A stretch of 64,000 nt of DNA from assembly GCF_951230155.1 (NCBI RefSeq), contig NZ_CATNVD010000005.1, positions 62,001 through 126,000 on the forward strand, read 5' to 3'. Both the position numbers and the translations under genes were made by a program. The notes beneath the pieces are model-generated. The model was not told the DNA's origin, did no database searches, and saw nothing but the letters and a program-made list of their open reading frames with translations. The DNA is from Parablautia sp. Marseille-Q6255. Its GTDB lineage: Bacteria > Bacillota > Clostridia > Lachnospirales > Lachnospiraceae. Positions 26,117 through 34,838 of this stretch are shown here, piece by piece. How positions within the stretch are numbered: the stretch's first letter is position 1; the number at the start of each line of letters is the position of its first letter.

Positions 26117-27145
26117 ATGAAAAGAAAAATGTTAGCAGCAGCGTGTGCATTGTCTATGGTTGCATCTATGGCAGCTACCGCAGGTGCGGAAGAAGTAAAG
26201 GCAACAGGAGATGAAAAAATCGCTCTGATCACAATGGATTCGATCGACCAGCACTGGATCACTCTGAACGAGGGCGCACAGGCAGCGGCAGAGGAGCTTG
26301 GAGTTACGGTGGATTTCATGTCCCCGAATACAAAGGATGACGCGCAGCAGATCGAGTGCGTCAACAACGCAGTAGCAGGCGGATACAATGCGATTATGGT
26401 TGCGGCAAACGGACCGGATGCGATCTCTTCTGCACTGCAGGAGGCAGCTGATGCAGGCATCAAGATCGTGTACGTAGATTCCCCGGCAAATGTTGAGGCA
26501 GAGGCGACCTTCTCTACAGACAACAAGGCAGCAGGCACAAAAGCCGGCGAAGAGATGATCAAGGCTCTTGAGGCAAAGGGCATCACATCGGGCAAGATCG
26601 GTATCATTAATGTAAATGCGGCTACAGACTCTACGGTAAAGCGTGAGGAAGGCTTCCGTGCAGCATTTGATGGAACAGAGTTTGAGATCATGGAGACACA
26701 GTACGGGGAAGGCGATGCTGCAAAATCACAGAGCATTGCTGAGAACTACATTACACAGGGCGTAGTCGGTATCTTCGGATGCAACGAGGGATCCACGACA
26801 GGTGCAGGAAATGCGATCAAGGCTTCTGGAAATGCAGATATCATCGGTGCAGGCTTTGATAAATCAGATGCGATCCAGAATCTGATCCTTGACGGATATC
26901 TTTACTGCACAATGGCTCAGAACCCGGACGTAATGGGATCTGAAGGCGTAAAGGCAGCAGTGAGAGCGATCGGCGGCGAGGAGCTTGGCGGCGAAGTGAC
27001 AGACACAGGCGTATCTGTACTTACAAAGGAAGCACTTGAGGCTCCGGCAGAAGAAGCAGAAACAGAAGCTCCGGCAGAGGAAGCAGAGACAGAAGCTCCG
27101 GCAGAAGAAGCAGAGACAGAAGCACTGGAGACAGAGGCTGAATAA
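26117..27145 (+). CDS. Sugar-binding protein of the RbsB class with acidic repeat tail
   Basis: A 342-residue periplasmic-binding-protein-like fold (type I). A signal peptide (KRKMLAAACALSMVASMAA) ends at a likely signal peptidase I site, TAGA-EE; the cysteine at residue 10 lies too early in the hydrophobic core to be a normal lipobox. The domain shows DQHWITLNEGAQAAAEELG (about 45), VNNAVAGGYNAIMVAANGPD and IGIINVNAATDSTVKREEGF. The last 35 residues are three near-identical nine-residue repeats EAPAEEAET. TTAAGGAGGACTT is a strong ribosome binding site. How a non-lipidated binding protein stays at a Gram-positive surface is unclear; the acidic tail might help. Confidence 0.9.
   Translation: MKRKMLAAACALSMVASMAATAGAEEVKATGDEKIALITMDSIDQHWITLNEGAQAAAEELGVTVDFMSPNTKDDAQQIECVNNAVAGGYNAIMVAANGPDAISSALQEAADAGIKIVYVDSPANVEAEATFSTDNKAAGTKAGEEMIKALEAKGITSGKIGIINVNAATDSTVKREEGFRAAFDGTEFEIMETQYGEGDAAKSQSIAENYITQGVVGIFGCNEGSTTGAGNAIKASGNADIIGAGFDKSDAIQNLILDGYLYCTMAQNPDVMGSEGVKAAVRAIGGEELGGEVTDTGVSVLTKEALEAPAEEAETEAPAEEAETEAPAEEAETEALETEAE
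27041..27121 (+). repeat. Three tandem 27-bp repeats at the binding-protein 3' end
   Basis: Units at 27041-27067, 27068-27094 and 27095-27121, differing at only one or two wobble positions, encode the nine-residue acidic repeat APAEEAETE. Near-identity implies recent amplification; copy number may vary between strains. Confidence 0.9.
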
Positions 27146-27212
27146 CTGCTAAAAGAAGTATGTGATAACCATTTTGAACTGTGAGAGGCTGCGGACCAGC
27201 AGCCGGGGGAAG

Positions 27213-27238
27213 ACCGCCGGGAGAACCGGCGGTTTTCT
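27213..27238 (+). terminator. Terminator after the sugar ABC operon
   Basis: ACCGCCGG (27213-27220), a five-base loop, CCGGCGGT (27226-27233), then TTTCTT. It separates the transporter from the regulator genes. Confidence 0.75.
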
Positions 27239-27312
27239 TGAAGTTTGCGAGAAATTGTGGTAAAAATATAGAAGAGGAAATACAGGGATTGACAGTAGAT
27301 GGAGAAGAGACG

Positions 27313-28908
27313 ATGAGTATACAGAAGGTTGTGATCGCAGATGATGAGGAGAGGATCTGCCGGCTGATCGAGGCGCTGATCGACTGGGAGACGCTGGGGC
27401 TTGAAATAGCGGCCGTGGCGCACAACGGCGTAGAGGCATGTGAGATCGTGGAGCAGGTGAAACCGGATATTCTGATCACGGATATCCGTATGCCCGGATG
27501 CAGCGGGCTGGAGCTCGTAGAGCAGGTCAAGCGCAGTCAGCCGGAGATTGAGATCATCATTATCAGTGGATACGCACATTTTGAATATGCGCAGCAGGCG
27601 ATCAAGTTCGGCGTGGGAGATTATCTTCTGAAACCGATCAGCAAAGCAGAGCTGAATTCTACGCTGCAAAAGCTGTCCGGGAGGATATCCAGAAGAAAGG
27701 AATCGGAGCAGGACCGCAAGGAGCTTTTAAGAAGGGCGCAGCAGGATGATGAGCAGCTGCGACAAAGCCTGATCTTTGACCTTCAGGATAAGGAGGGACT
27801 GAGTCTGTCAGGAGAGATCCTGCAGGAGCGCTACCATCTGAGGGTGCAGGAGGGGCTGTTTCAGGTATTTTTGCTGCATATGGATTCTGGAACGCAGACG
27901 ATGAGTGAAGCATCTGCACAGATCATGATGGAAAAGGCCAGGGGCTTTCTGGAGCGCGGACTGCGTGATAAGTGTCTGGAATTTGTGCTGGCAGTGCGCG
28001 GTTATCAGGCGGTCGGTGTGATGAATTACCGCAGACAGGATCAGAAGGAGATACGAAGAGCATTAAAAAACTGTCTTGGTACGCTGGAGACGCAGAAAAA
28101 CCTGTTTCAGCCCGTGGCCTTTTCTGCATCGCTGGGCGGTGAAAAAACACGGTGCGAAGACATCAGAGAGTCTTTTCGGGAGGCAGAAGAGCTGATCTGG
28201 GAACGCCTGGTGAGAGGGACCGGGAGGCTTCTGGAGCGCCAGGGGACAAGGAAGCTGCCATTTTGGAAAAATCTCCTGGACACGTATCTGAGTGATGTGA
28301 CTGCAGCAGCAGAGGTGCTGGACCCGGCTCCCGCAGAGGAGGGCGCAAAAAAGCTTCTGATGGCTGTGCGCAGTGTACCGGATGTGAGGGGCAGCGAGAT
28401 CATCAATCTGGTCTATGCGGCTGCGGATCTTTTTGCTGCGCGGGTACAGCTTTCGGACCGCAGCGCCGCCCTGGAGCAGTTTCACGCGCAGTGCGAACGG
28501 CGCAGCAGTATAGAAGAAGTATTTGACGCATTTGCCGCGTTTCAAAGAGAGCATCTGCGGACGTTGATCGACCGGCACGAAAATGAGACAGTGCGCCCGG
28601 TGAGAAAGGCAAAGCAATATATCCAGGATCATTTCAGCGAGCAGATCACGCTGGAGGAGGTCAGCGACGCAGTGGGACTTAGTCCTGCGTATTTTAGTAC
28701 ACTGTTTAAAAAGACGCAGGGGGAGGGCTTTGCCCGATATCTGATCCGTGTGCGCATGGAGCAGGCAAAGCTGCTGCTGCGTGAATCGAACCTTCCCACA
28801 TCAGAGGTGTGCCGCAAGGTGGGCTATAATGATCTGAAGCATTTTACACATACGTTTGAAAAGGCAGCCGGTGTGAAGCCTTCCACGTACCGAAAGCTGT
28901 ATGGGTAA
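27313..28908 (+). CDS. YesN-type response regulator with AraC output domain
   Basis: A 531-residue regulator. The receiver (about 1-120) begins SIQKVVIADDEERICRLIEA with acidic pocket residues, phospho-aspartate in ILITDIRMPG, and the lysine in YLLKPIS. A long linker of about 300 residues follows, then two AraC-type helix-turn-helix motifs at the C-terminus (EQITLEEVSDAVGLSPAYFS, then VCRKVGYNDLKHFTHTFEKA). GGAGAAGAG precedes the ATG at 27313. YesN regulators pair with YesM kinases and usually control a nearby sugar importer; here the RbsACB-like operon ends 168 bases upstream. Confidence 0.93.
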   Translation: MSIQKVVIADDEERICRLIEALIDWETLGLEIAAVAHNGVEACEIVEQVKPDILITDIRMPGCSGLELVEQVKRSQPEIEIIIISGYAHFEYAQQAIKFGVGDYLLKPISKAELNSTLQKLSGRISRRKESEQDRKELLRRAQQDDEQLRQSLIFDLQDKEGLSLSGEILQERYHLRVQEGLFQVFLLHMDSGTQTMSEASAQIMMEKARGFLERGLRDKCLEFVLAVRGYQAVGVMNYRRQDQKEIRRALKNCLGTLETQKNLFQPVAFSASLGGEKTRCEDIRESFREAEELIWERLVRGTGRLLERQGTRKLPFWKNLLDTYLSDVTAAAEVLDPAPAEEGAKKLLMAVRSVPDVRGSEIINLVYAAADLFAARVQLSDRSAALEQFHAQCERRSSIEEVFDAFAAFQREHLRTLIDRHENETVRPVRKAKQYIQDHFSEQITLEEVSDAVGLSPAYFSTLFKKTQGEGFARYLIRVRMEQAKLLLRESNLPTSEVCRKVGYNDLKHFTHTFEKAAGVKPSTYRKLYG

Positions 28909-28953
28909 GGCAGGCGGCTGCAAAGAAATGCAGATCATAAAGGAGAGGTTTTG

Positions 28954-30000
28954 GTGAAGATCAGACAGAGATTAAAATATATTTCTAACCGGGCGCTGCT
29001 TCTGCTGTTTGCAGCGTGGGCAGTGTTTGTGCTGACCGCGCTTTTACAGTCTGTCCTCGCGCTTTTTGGGAAGGCCCCTGTGTGGCCGGCAGTCATAATG
29101 ACAGTGCTTGCGCTTCTTTTTCTGCCGGCGCTGTGGTTTGGGGTTGTTGTCCCGTATCTCAGATCAGAAAAGATGATCCGCCATTTTATCGAAGGATATA
29201 TTTTCTCAGAAAGTGAGGAGATGGAGCAGGCAGTCCTCACGCCGTCTTTGCAGCTCCAGATGCAGTCTGTGGCGCAGATCCTGCGGTCACCGCAGAGGAT
29301 CGATCTGAATAAGCGTCAGGCGCAGTATCTGGCGCTTCAGAATCAGATCAATCCTCATTTTCTGTACAATACACTGGAGAGCATCCGCGGCGAGGCATTG
29401 ATCGCAGGGCTTGACAGTGTGGCAGATATGACAGAAGCACTGGCAAAGTTTTTTCGCTATACGATCACAAAGGTAGAAAATCTGGTATCTGTGGAGGAAG
29501 AGCTGGATAACTGTGAAACGTATTTTGGGATCCAGAAATACCGTTTCGGTGACCGACTGAATCTGCATATAGAGTATGAGCCAGAGGATTTCGATACGAT
29601 CATGAACTGCAGGATCCCAAAGCTTACGCTGCAGCCTGTGCTGGAGAACAGTATTATCCATGGCACGGAGCTGAAGCTGGGTGCGGGAAATCTCTATATT
29701 CATTTTGAATGTACGCAGGATCGGCTGCTGATCAGGATCTGTGATGACGGGGTAGGGATGGATGAAGAGACGCTTGCCCGCCTGAATCATAAGCTTGGGA
29801 AGAGTCCGGATGCGTTTGCCTCCGAGGATGCAGGCGGAGGTATCGCACTGGAAAATGTCAATAACCGGATCCATCTGCTGTTTGGCGATGAATACGGCAT
29901 GCATGTATATTCGGTACAGGGAAGCGGAACAGATGTGGAGATCACGCTTCCTGTCACATCCAGCGACCGTCAGGTCAGAAATCGGAGCGTACTGTCATGA
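28954..30000 (+). CDS. YesM-type sensor histidine kinase with minimal extracellular part
   Basis: A 348-residue kinase, short for YesM (usually 550-600). Two hydrophobic spans (about 12-38 and 43-67) are linked by a few residues only, so there is almost no extracytoplasmic sensor domain. The His_kinase domain follows with the phosphoacceptor motif QNQINPHFLYNTLESIRGE (His about 135), a N-box LTLQPVLENSIIHG and the G-box DDGVGM plus GGIALENVNNRI. AAGGAGAGG fits the GTG at 28954 better than the TTG at 28951. Its stop overlaps the next gene (ATGA at 29997). A sensor this small probably relies on a partner protein for its signal. Confidence 0.9.
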   Translation: MKIRQRLKYISNRALLLLFAAWAVFVLTALLQSVLALFGKAPVWPAVIMTVLALLFLPALWFGVVVPYLRSEKMIRHFIEGYIFSESEEMEQAVLTPSLQLQMQSVAQILRSPQRIDLNKRQAQYLALQNQINPHFLYNTLESIRGEALIAGLDSVADMTEALAKFFRYTITKVENLVSVEEELDNCETYFGIQKYRFGDRLNLHIEYEPEDFDTIMNCRIPKLTLQPVLENSIIHGTELKLGAGNLYIHFECTQDRLLIRICDDGVGMDEETLARLNHKLGKSPDAFASEDAGGGIALENVNNRIHLLFGDEYGMHVYSVQGSGTDVEITLPVTSSDRQVRNRSVLS

Positions 30001-31517
30001 AGCAGGAGATTTTTCGCATGGAGCGTGTGACTTATATAGAAAATGGAGTGGTAATGCTGCAGGATTTTCATCTGCAGATCTGTCAGGGGGAGATCATGGG
30101 CATGGTCCCGCTCAACAATCACGGCCTGTCCTCTTTTTTGAAGCTTTTGCGCAGCAATCTTTCTCTGCATGACGGATATGTATATTACTGCGGGGAAAAA
30201 GTGAATTCCTGGATGGGGCCGTGCAGGCCGTACAACCGGATCAGCGTCATTCAGGCAAAGAGCTCGCTGGTCGAACGGATGACTGTGACAGACAATATTT
30301 TTGTGCTGCGCCAGGGGTTCCACCAGGAGATCATCCGTTCCAGACTGCTCCGGCAGCAGATGCAGCCCTTTATGGAGGATATCGGAATGGATATTCCAGG
30401 CAGCCGCTATGTGGAGGAGCTGACAGTCTTTGAACGCGTTGTTGTAGAGCTTTTGCGGGCAGTCATCCTCGGAAACCGGCTGATCGTCTTAAGCGAGATC
30501 GGCGCTCTGATCAGCTATGAGGAGCTTGGAAAGCTTCATGAGATCATCCGCCATTATGCCGGGCAGGGCTTTACCTTCTTGTATATCTGCTCTCACCTGG
30601 AGGAAATAGCCAGAATCTGTGACAGGGTGGCGCGGCTGTCAAACGGCAGGATACAAAAGATCACGGGAAAAGACGAGATGGAAGCAGAGATTATGCGGAT
30701 TTGTCCGGATGAGTACTGGATGATGGTACGCTGCCACCGGGAAAAGAGCCGGGTTGAAAAGCACAGAGAGCCGGTTCTGGTCTGGCAGGAGCCTGCAGTG
30801 CAGGAAAACAGCGGCTGTTCTTTTGAGGTATATCAGGGCGAATGCCTCGTGGTGCAGGCGGCAGAAAATGGACAGTTTGGACATATTACAGATATTTTGA
30901 CCGGCAGATGTCCGATGGGAGATACACAGATAAAGATGGGGGAGCGCCGCATACGCTGCGTGCCCGCGGATTGCCGCGTGGCTGTTGTCTCAGAGCTGGC
31001 TGCGAGAACGATGATTTTCCCGGAGCTGTCTTATATGGAAAATCTGTGCATGTGTCTGGCAAGGAGAATGCCGTTTCTCTGGGCAGGCAGAAAAATACGA
31101 AGGAATATCAGAAAAGAATATGCCGGATATCTTGGTGAAGAGGTGTTTGACCTTCCCGTGGAGGAGCTGAGTGAAAAGCAGAAATATCAGATGATCTATA
31201 CGAGAGTCCTTTTGCAAAAGCCCCGGGTAGTATTTTGTATTCATCCCTTTCAGGGCGCCGATGTGGCGCACCGGATGTTTGTGTGGAGTATGCTGGAAAT
31301 GCTTTTGGATCAGGGGATCGCGGTGGTGATCGTTTCAGTCAGCCTGTCCGACTCACTTGCGCTTGCAGACCGCCTTCTCATTCTGGAGAAGGGCGGAACG
31401 CAGACGCAGATTCCCCGGGAGAGGTTCGATACAATCTCAGCAAAGGTTCCGTGGACGCATTTGTATGGCAGTCCGGAATATACTGGATCGGTGGAAATTC
31501 CGGAAAAAATCTGTTAG
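29997..31517 (+). CDS. Degenerate RbsA-like double ABC protein (predicted pseudo-ATPase)
   Basis: A 506-residue protein with the overall two-domain layout of RbsA, but both nucleotide sites are ruined. In the first half Walker A is GMVPLNNHGLSS (about 35-46, no GxxGxGKS), the signature is LTVFERVVVE (142-151), and Walker B reads RLIVLSEIGA (161-170, Asp lost), while the H-loop ICSHLEE is kept. In the second half the Walker A region is VQAAENGQFG (286-295), the signature LSEKQKY (391-397) and Walker B RVVFCIHPFQG (410-420, both acids lost). The frame is intact over 1.5 kb, so it is under selection as a non-catalytic protein. Translationally coupled to the YesM kinase; a regulatory bridge between kinase and transporter is inferred. 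Confidence 0.85.
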   Translation: MKQEIFRMERVTYIENGVVMLQDFHLQICQGEIMGMVPLNNHGLSSFLKLLRSNLSLHDGYVYYCGEKVNSWMGPCRPYNRISVIQAKSSLVERMTVTDNIFVLRQGFHQEIIRSRLLRQQMQPFMEDIGMDIPGSRYVEELTVFERVVVELLRAVILGNRLIVLSEIGALISYEELGKLHEIIRHYAGQGFTFLYICSHLEEIARICDRVARLSNGRIQKITGKDEMEAEIMRICPDEYWMMVRCHREKSRVEKHREPVLVWQEPAVQENSGCSFEVYQGECLVVQAAENGQFGHITDILTGRCPMGDTQIKMGERRIRCVPADCRVAVVSELAARTMIFPELSYMENLCMCLARRMPFLWAGRKIRRNIRKEYAGYLGEEVFDLPVEELSEKQKYQMIYTRVLLQKPRVVFCIHPFQGADVAHRMFVWSMLEMLLDQGIAVVIVSVSLSDSLALADRLLILEKGGTQTQIPRERFDTISAKVPWTHLYGSPEYTGSVEIPEKIC

Positions 31518-31570
31518 AATATCTGACGAAGATACAAATGACTGCAGAAGGAGAAAACGGAGGTAGGAAT

Positions 31571-32545
31571 ATGTATGAGATACTGCTGAATTTTTTTATA
31601 TACGGTTTTTTCGGATGGTGCACAGAGGTAGCCTTTGCAGCGGTAAAAGAGAGAAAATTTGTGAACAGAGGATTTTTGAACGGTCCGATCTGTCCGATCT
31701 ACGGGATTGGCGTCACCGTCGTTGTGAGCCTTCTGATGCCGTATAAGGATCAGATACTTGTACTGTACCTCTGGTCTGTGCTGCTTGTGACCGTGCTGGA
31801 AGGCGTGACAGGGTATCTGCTGGAAAAGCTGTTTCATCACAGATGGTGGGATTATACGGGGATGCCGCTGAATATCGGCGGGCATGTCTGCCTGCTTTTT
31901 TCTGTGATCTGGGGTGTGGCGTGCGTGGCGATCGTACACTGGGTGCATCCGTTTGTCCGGTGGATGGTCTCCTTTGTCCCGGTCTGGCTTGGCTGGACGA
32001 TACTTGCGGTTTTTGGCTTTGTGCTGGTGTCTGATCTGTATGTGACGGTGACAGGGATCCTCAAATTCAACCGCAGACTGGCGCATATGGAGGCGATCGC
32101 GCAGGAGCTTCACCGGATCTCCGATCAGCTCGGAGAAAATATCTACAAAAATACCATGGAGGGTGTGGAGCTTCAGGACCGTGTGAAGACGCGGGCAGAG
32201 GTGATCCGTCAGAAAGCGGAGGATGCAACAGAGGAAATGCGTCAGAGGACAGAGCGCGCAACAGAGGAAATGCGTCAGAGGACGGAGCGCGCGGTAGAAG
32301 AGGTGCGCCAGAGGAGAGAGCGTACGGTGGAAGAAGCCAGACAGAGGGTGGAGCAGTATACGGATACGCTGGGTGAAAAGTATCAGGAGCTGCGGGCACG
32401 CTATCAGGAGCTGGCAGAGAATCTCCCTCCTGTGAGCAGACGACTGCTGGACGCGTTTCCGACTATGAAGCCGCGCCGGTATGAGAAGCAGTTTGACAGG
32501 CTGAAGGAGCACCGGAGGCAGCGCAGAGAACGCAAAAGGAAATAG
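31571..32545 (+). CDS. CmpB-like (putative ABC-transporter type) membrane protein with coiled-coil tail
   Basis: A 324-residue protein. The first about 165 residues hold five to six hydrophobic spans with FFIYGFFGWCTEVAF, GPICPIYGIGVTVV and WWDYTGMPLNIGGHVCLLF, the signature of the PF06541-type family annotated as putative ABC transporter permease. The last about 150 residues are a charged coiled coil with three repeats of RQRTERATEEM type and a very basic end (RRQRRERKRK). ACGGAGGTAGG precedes the ATG at 31571, 54 bases after the previous gene, so it may be co-transcribed. True function is unknown in the family. Confidence 0.8.
   Translation: MYEILLNFFIYGFFGWCTEVAFAAVKERKFVNRGFLNGPICPIYGIGVTVVVSLLMPYKDQILVLYLWSVLLVTVLEGVTGYLLEKLFHHRWWDYTGMPLNIGGHVCLLFSVIWGVACVAIVHWVHPFVRWMVSFVPVWLGWTILAVFGFVLVSDLYVTVTGILKFNRRLAHMEAIAQELHRISDQLGENIYKNTMEGVELQDRVKTRAEVIRQKAEDATEEMRQRTERATEEMRQRTERAVEEVRQRRERTVEEARQRVEQYTDTLGEKYQELRARYQELAENLPPVSRRLLDAFPTMKPRRYEKQFDRLKEHRRQRRERKRK
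32225..32310 (+). repeat. Tandem 33-bp repeats in the coiled-coil coding region
   Basis: CAACAGAGGAAATGCGTCAG (from 32227) recurs exactly 33 bases later (from 32260) and then in more diverged form. Each unit encodes an 11-residue coiled-coil module, TERATEEMRQR. Consistent with 11-residue (hendecad) helical periodicity. Confidence 0.75.
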
Positions 32546-32628
32546 GCCGGCACAGGGGGCGGCAAAAGCGGAAATATAAAGCAGGAGATACAGGCGACAG
32601 GCCGGAGAACACGCGGAAAGAGTATGAG

Positions 32629-33927
32629 ATGAGGAAAAAGAGGGATGAGAGTATGAAAAAGGACTGGCAGGGAGAAGGCGATGGAACAGAGGTAGAGCGG
32701 ATCAGCGAGGAGGTCCGGCAGCTGGGGATGTGGATCCTGCTGGGCATAGTGACTGGCTGTGTCGTCGGCGTTTCGAGCAGCGTATTTTCCTGGGCGCTGA
32801 CGGCAGTGACCGGATTTCGGGGAGCACATGCGAACATATGCCTGCTGCTGCCTGTTTTCGGCGTATGTATTGTATTTTTATACCGGAAATTCGGACAAAA
32901 TGACGGAGGGACGAATCAGGTGCTGGCGACGATCCGCTCTGCGGATGATGTGCTGTTTCGCAGCGCACCGCTGATTTTTATTTCTACCTCACTGACGCAT
33001 CTGGGCGGCGGTTCGGCGGGAAGAGAGGGAGCGGCGCTTCAGCTTGGAGGAAGTATTGCGAATCAGATCGGCAAATGGATCCACCTGGATGAGGCTGACC
33101 GGCATATGATCGTCATGTGCGGTATGAGCGCGGCGTTTGCGGCGCTGTTTGGCACTCCTATGGCTGCCGCTATTTTCTCTCTGGAGGTGACGAGCGTCGG
33201 CGTCATGTATTATGCAGCGCTGATGCCGAGTGTGATCGCTTCTTTGATTGCTGCGCAGATCGCGGCAGCGCTCGGTGTCCATGCAGAGGCGTTTCATATC
33301 ATGAGCATCCCGGAATTTACGGTAGAGGCGGGGATGAAGATGGTCGTGGTGGCGATCGGATGTGCCGTGATAAGCATGGTTTTTTGCATGGTGCTTAAGT
33401 ATGTCGGGAAGCTTTATGCGCGGTATCTTGCCAATCCTTATCAGAGAGTGGTGGCAGCGTCGGTACTGATCGTCGGGATCACGCTGCTTTTGGGAACACA
33501 GGAGTATATGGGTGCCGGGACCGGTCTGATCCAGCGGGCGGTAGAGCATGGAGAGGTGAGATATTTTGATTTTCTGTGGAAGATCCTCTTGACGGCGATC
33601 ACGATGAAAGCCGGGTTTAAGGGCGGAGAGATCGTGCCTGCATTCTGTGTGGGAGCCACATTTGGCTGTCTGATGGGACAGGCGGTGGGACTTTCCCCCT
33701 CGCTTTGTGCCGCTGTGGGGATGATCTCGGTATTCTGCGGGGCAACAAACTGCCCGATCACTTCTATTTTAATTGCATTTGAGCTGTTTGGATTTCAGGG
33801 AGAGTCGTTTTTCCTGATCGCTGTGGCGGTGAGCTATGCGTTTTCCGGACATTACAGCCTGTATAAGGAGCAGAGGATCGTCTACTCCAAATACAAGGCT
33901 AAATATGTCAATGATCATACGAAATAA
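32629..33927 (+). CDS. ClC-family anion transporter
   Basis: A 432-residue (or 424 from the ATG at 32653) ClC protein with about ten membrane helices. The glutamate gate is present in GGGSAGREGAALQLGGS (about 129-145). The usual selectivity motif GSGIP is replaced by NDGGTNQVL near residue 92, and the later helix reads FKGGEIVPAFCVGATFG in place of GGxFxP. These departures recall the fluoride-exporting CLC-F branch more than chloride/proton antiporters, but the exact branch cannot be decided by eye. Either start has a weak ribosome binding site. Convergent with folBK. Confidence 0.88.
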   Translation: MRKKRDESMKKDWQGEGDGTEVERISEEVRQLGMWILLGIVTGCVVGVSSSVFSWALTAVTGFRGAHANICLLLPVFGVCIVFLYRKFGQNDGGTNQVLATIRSADDVLFRSAPLIFISTSLTHLGGGSAGREGAALQLGGSIANQIGKWIHLDEADRHMIVMCGMSAAFAALFGTPMAAAIFSLEVTSVGVMYYAALMPSVIASLIAAQIAAALGVHAEAFHIMSIPEFTVEAGMKMVVVAIGCAVISMVFCMVLKYVGKLYARYLANPYQRVVAASVLIVGITLLLGTQEYMGAGTGLIQRAVEHGEVRYFDFLWKILLTAITMKAGFKGGEIVPAFCVGATFGCLMGQAVGLSPSLCAAVGMISVFCGATNCPITSILIAFELFGFQGESFFLIAVAVSYAFSGHYSLYKEQRIVYSKYKAKYVNDHTK

Positions 33928-33954
33928 AAAGACAGAGCTGACGGTGTCCGGCCT

Positions 33955-34770
33955 TTACTGACGGAGTGCATCGAGCAGCTCTGTCATTGTTTTGTGTAAA
34001 AGCGGGTGTCTGCGGTACGGCGCGATCTCGCACAGCGGGATCAGCACAAAGTCACGCTTGTGCAGCTCGATGTGCGGGATATGCGGATCCTCTGTATCGA
34101 GTACGAGATCATCATACAAAAGGATATCAAGATCCAGCGTCCGGGGACCCCAGTGGATCAGACGTTCGCGTCCGGCCTCCTGCTCGATGGCATGGAGTGT
34201 ATCGAGCAGCTCTTCCGGTGAGAGGAGCGTGCGCAGCTCAAGCGCGCTGTTGAGAAAATCATCCTGTTCCACTCCTCCGTACGGCTTGGTAACGAGATAA
34301 TCTGCAACGCGGCCTACCTGACAGTATCTGTTGACCCGCAGCATTTCTACGGCAGTGTCGAGGTATGCTTTTTTATCTCCCATATTGGAGCCGAGCGCGA
34401 TATAAGCCGTGTGCCAGCCGCGGTGGACGCTTACGCTGACCGTATCCAGCGGAAGCCCTATGGGCGCCCAGGGCTTTTTTATCTCAAGATCGATCTGCTC
34501 AACCAGTGGGAAGGACAGAAGGATCTCCTGTGCCAGCTGATGGACGACGCTTTCGATGAGCTTAAAGGTATGGGCTTTTACGAATGTTTCGATAAAATGG
34601 CTGACCTCTCCGTAATGTGTGGAATACTCCAGCTCGTCGGTCCATCCGGCTTTGCGGATATCCGTATACAGGACGGCTGAGATGATAAATTTCTGTCCGA
34701 GTACATTTTCTTCCGGGAAGACTCCATGATTTGCAAAGACTTCCAGATTTTGTATTGTAATTTTATCCAT
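33955..34770 (-). CDS. folBK: Bifunctional dihydroneopterin aldolase / HPPK
   Basis: A 271-residue fusion doing two consecutive folate steps. Residues 1-118 are FolB (MDKITIQNLEVFANHGVFPE, with the catalytic lysine in EIKKPWAP), which cleaves dihydroneopterin to 6-hydroxymethyl-dihydropterin. Residues about 120-271 are FolK (AYIALGSNMGDKKAYL, then GPRTLDLDILLYDD), which pyrophosphorylates it from ATP. Last gene of the folE-HD-folP-folBK operon, 68 bases after folP; a hairpin at 34806-34824 lies in that gap. Both domains are complete and the fusion is common in Firmicutes. Confidence 0.95.
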   Translation of the reverse strand: MDKITIQNLEVFANHGVFPEENVLGQKFIISAVLYTDIRKAGWTDELEYSTHYGEVSHFIETFVKAHTFKLIESVVHQLAQEILLSFPLVEQIDLEIKKPWAPIGLPLDTVSVSVHRGWHTAYIALGSNMGDKKAYLDTAVEMLRVNRYCQVGRVADYLVTKPYGGVEQDDFLNSALELRTLLSPEELLDTLHAIEQEAGRERLIHWGPRTLDLDILLYDDLVLDTEDPHIPHIELHKRDFVLIPLCEIAPYRRHPLLHKTMTELLDALRQ

Positions 34771-34838
34771 AATTCACCTGCTGTAAGAAAGAAATATCTG
34801 ACTGTGCCGCCTCTGTGAGGCGGCTGTTTTGTATGGTA

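Noticed and set aside
31514-32512. 332-codon reverse frame over the CmpB-like gene
   Set aside because: Antisense shadow of membrane and coiled-coil coding; Leu/His-rich, no family.
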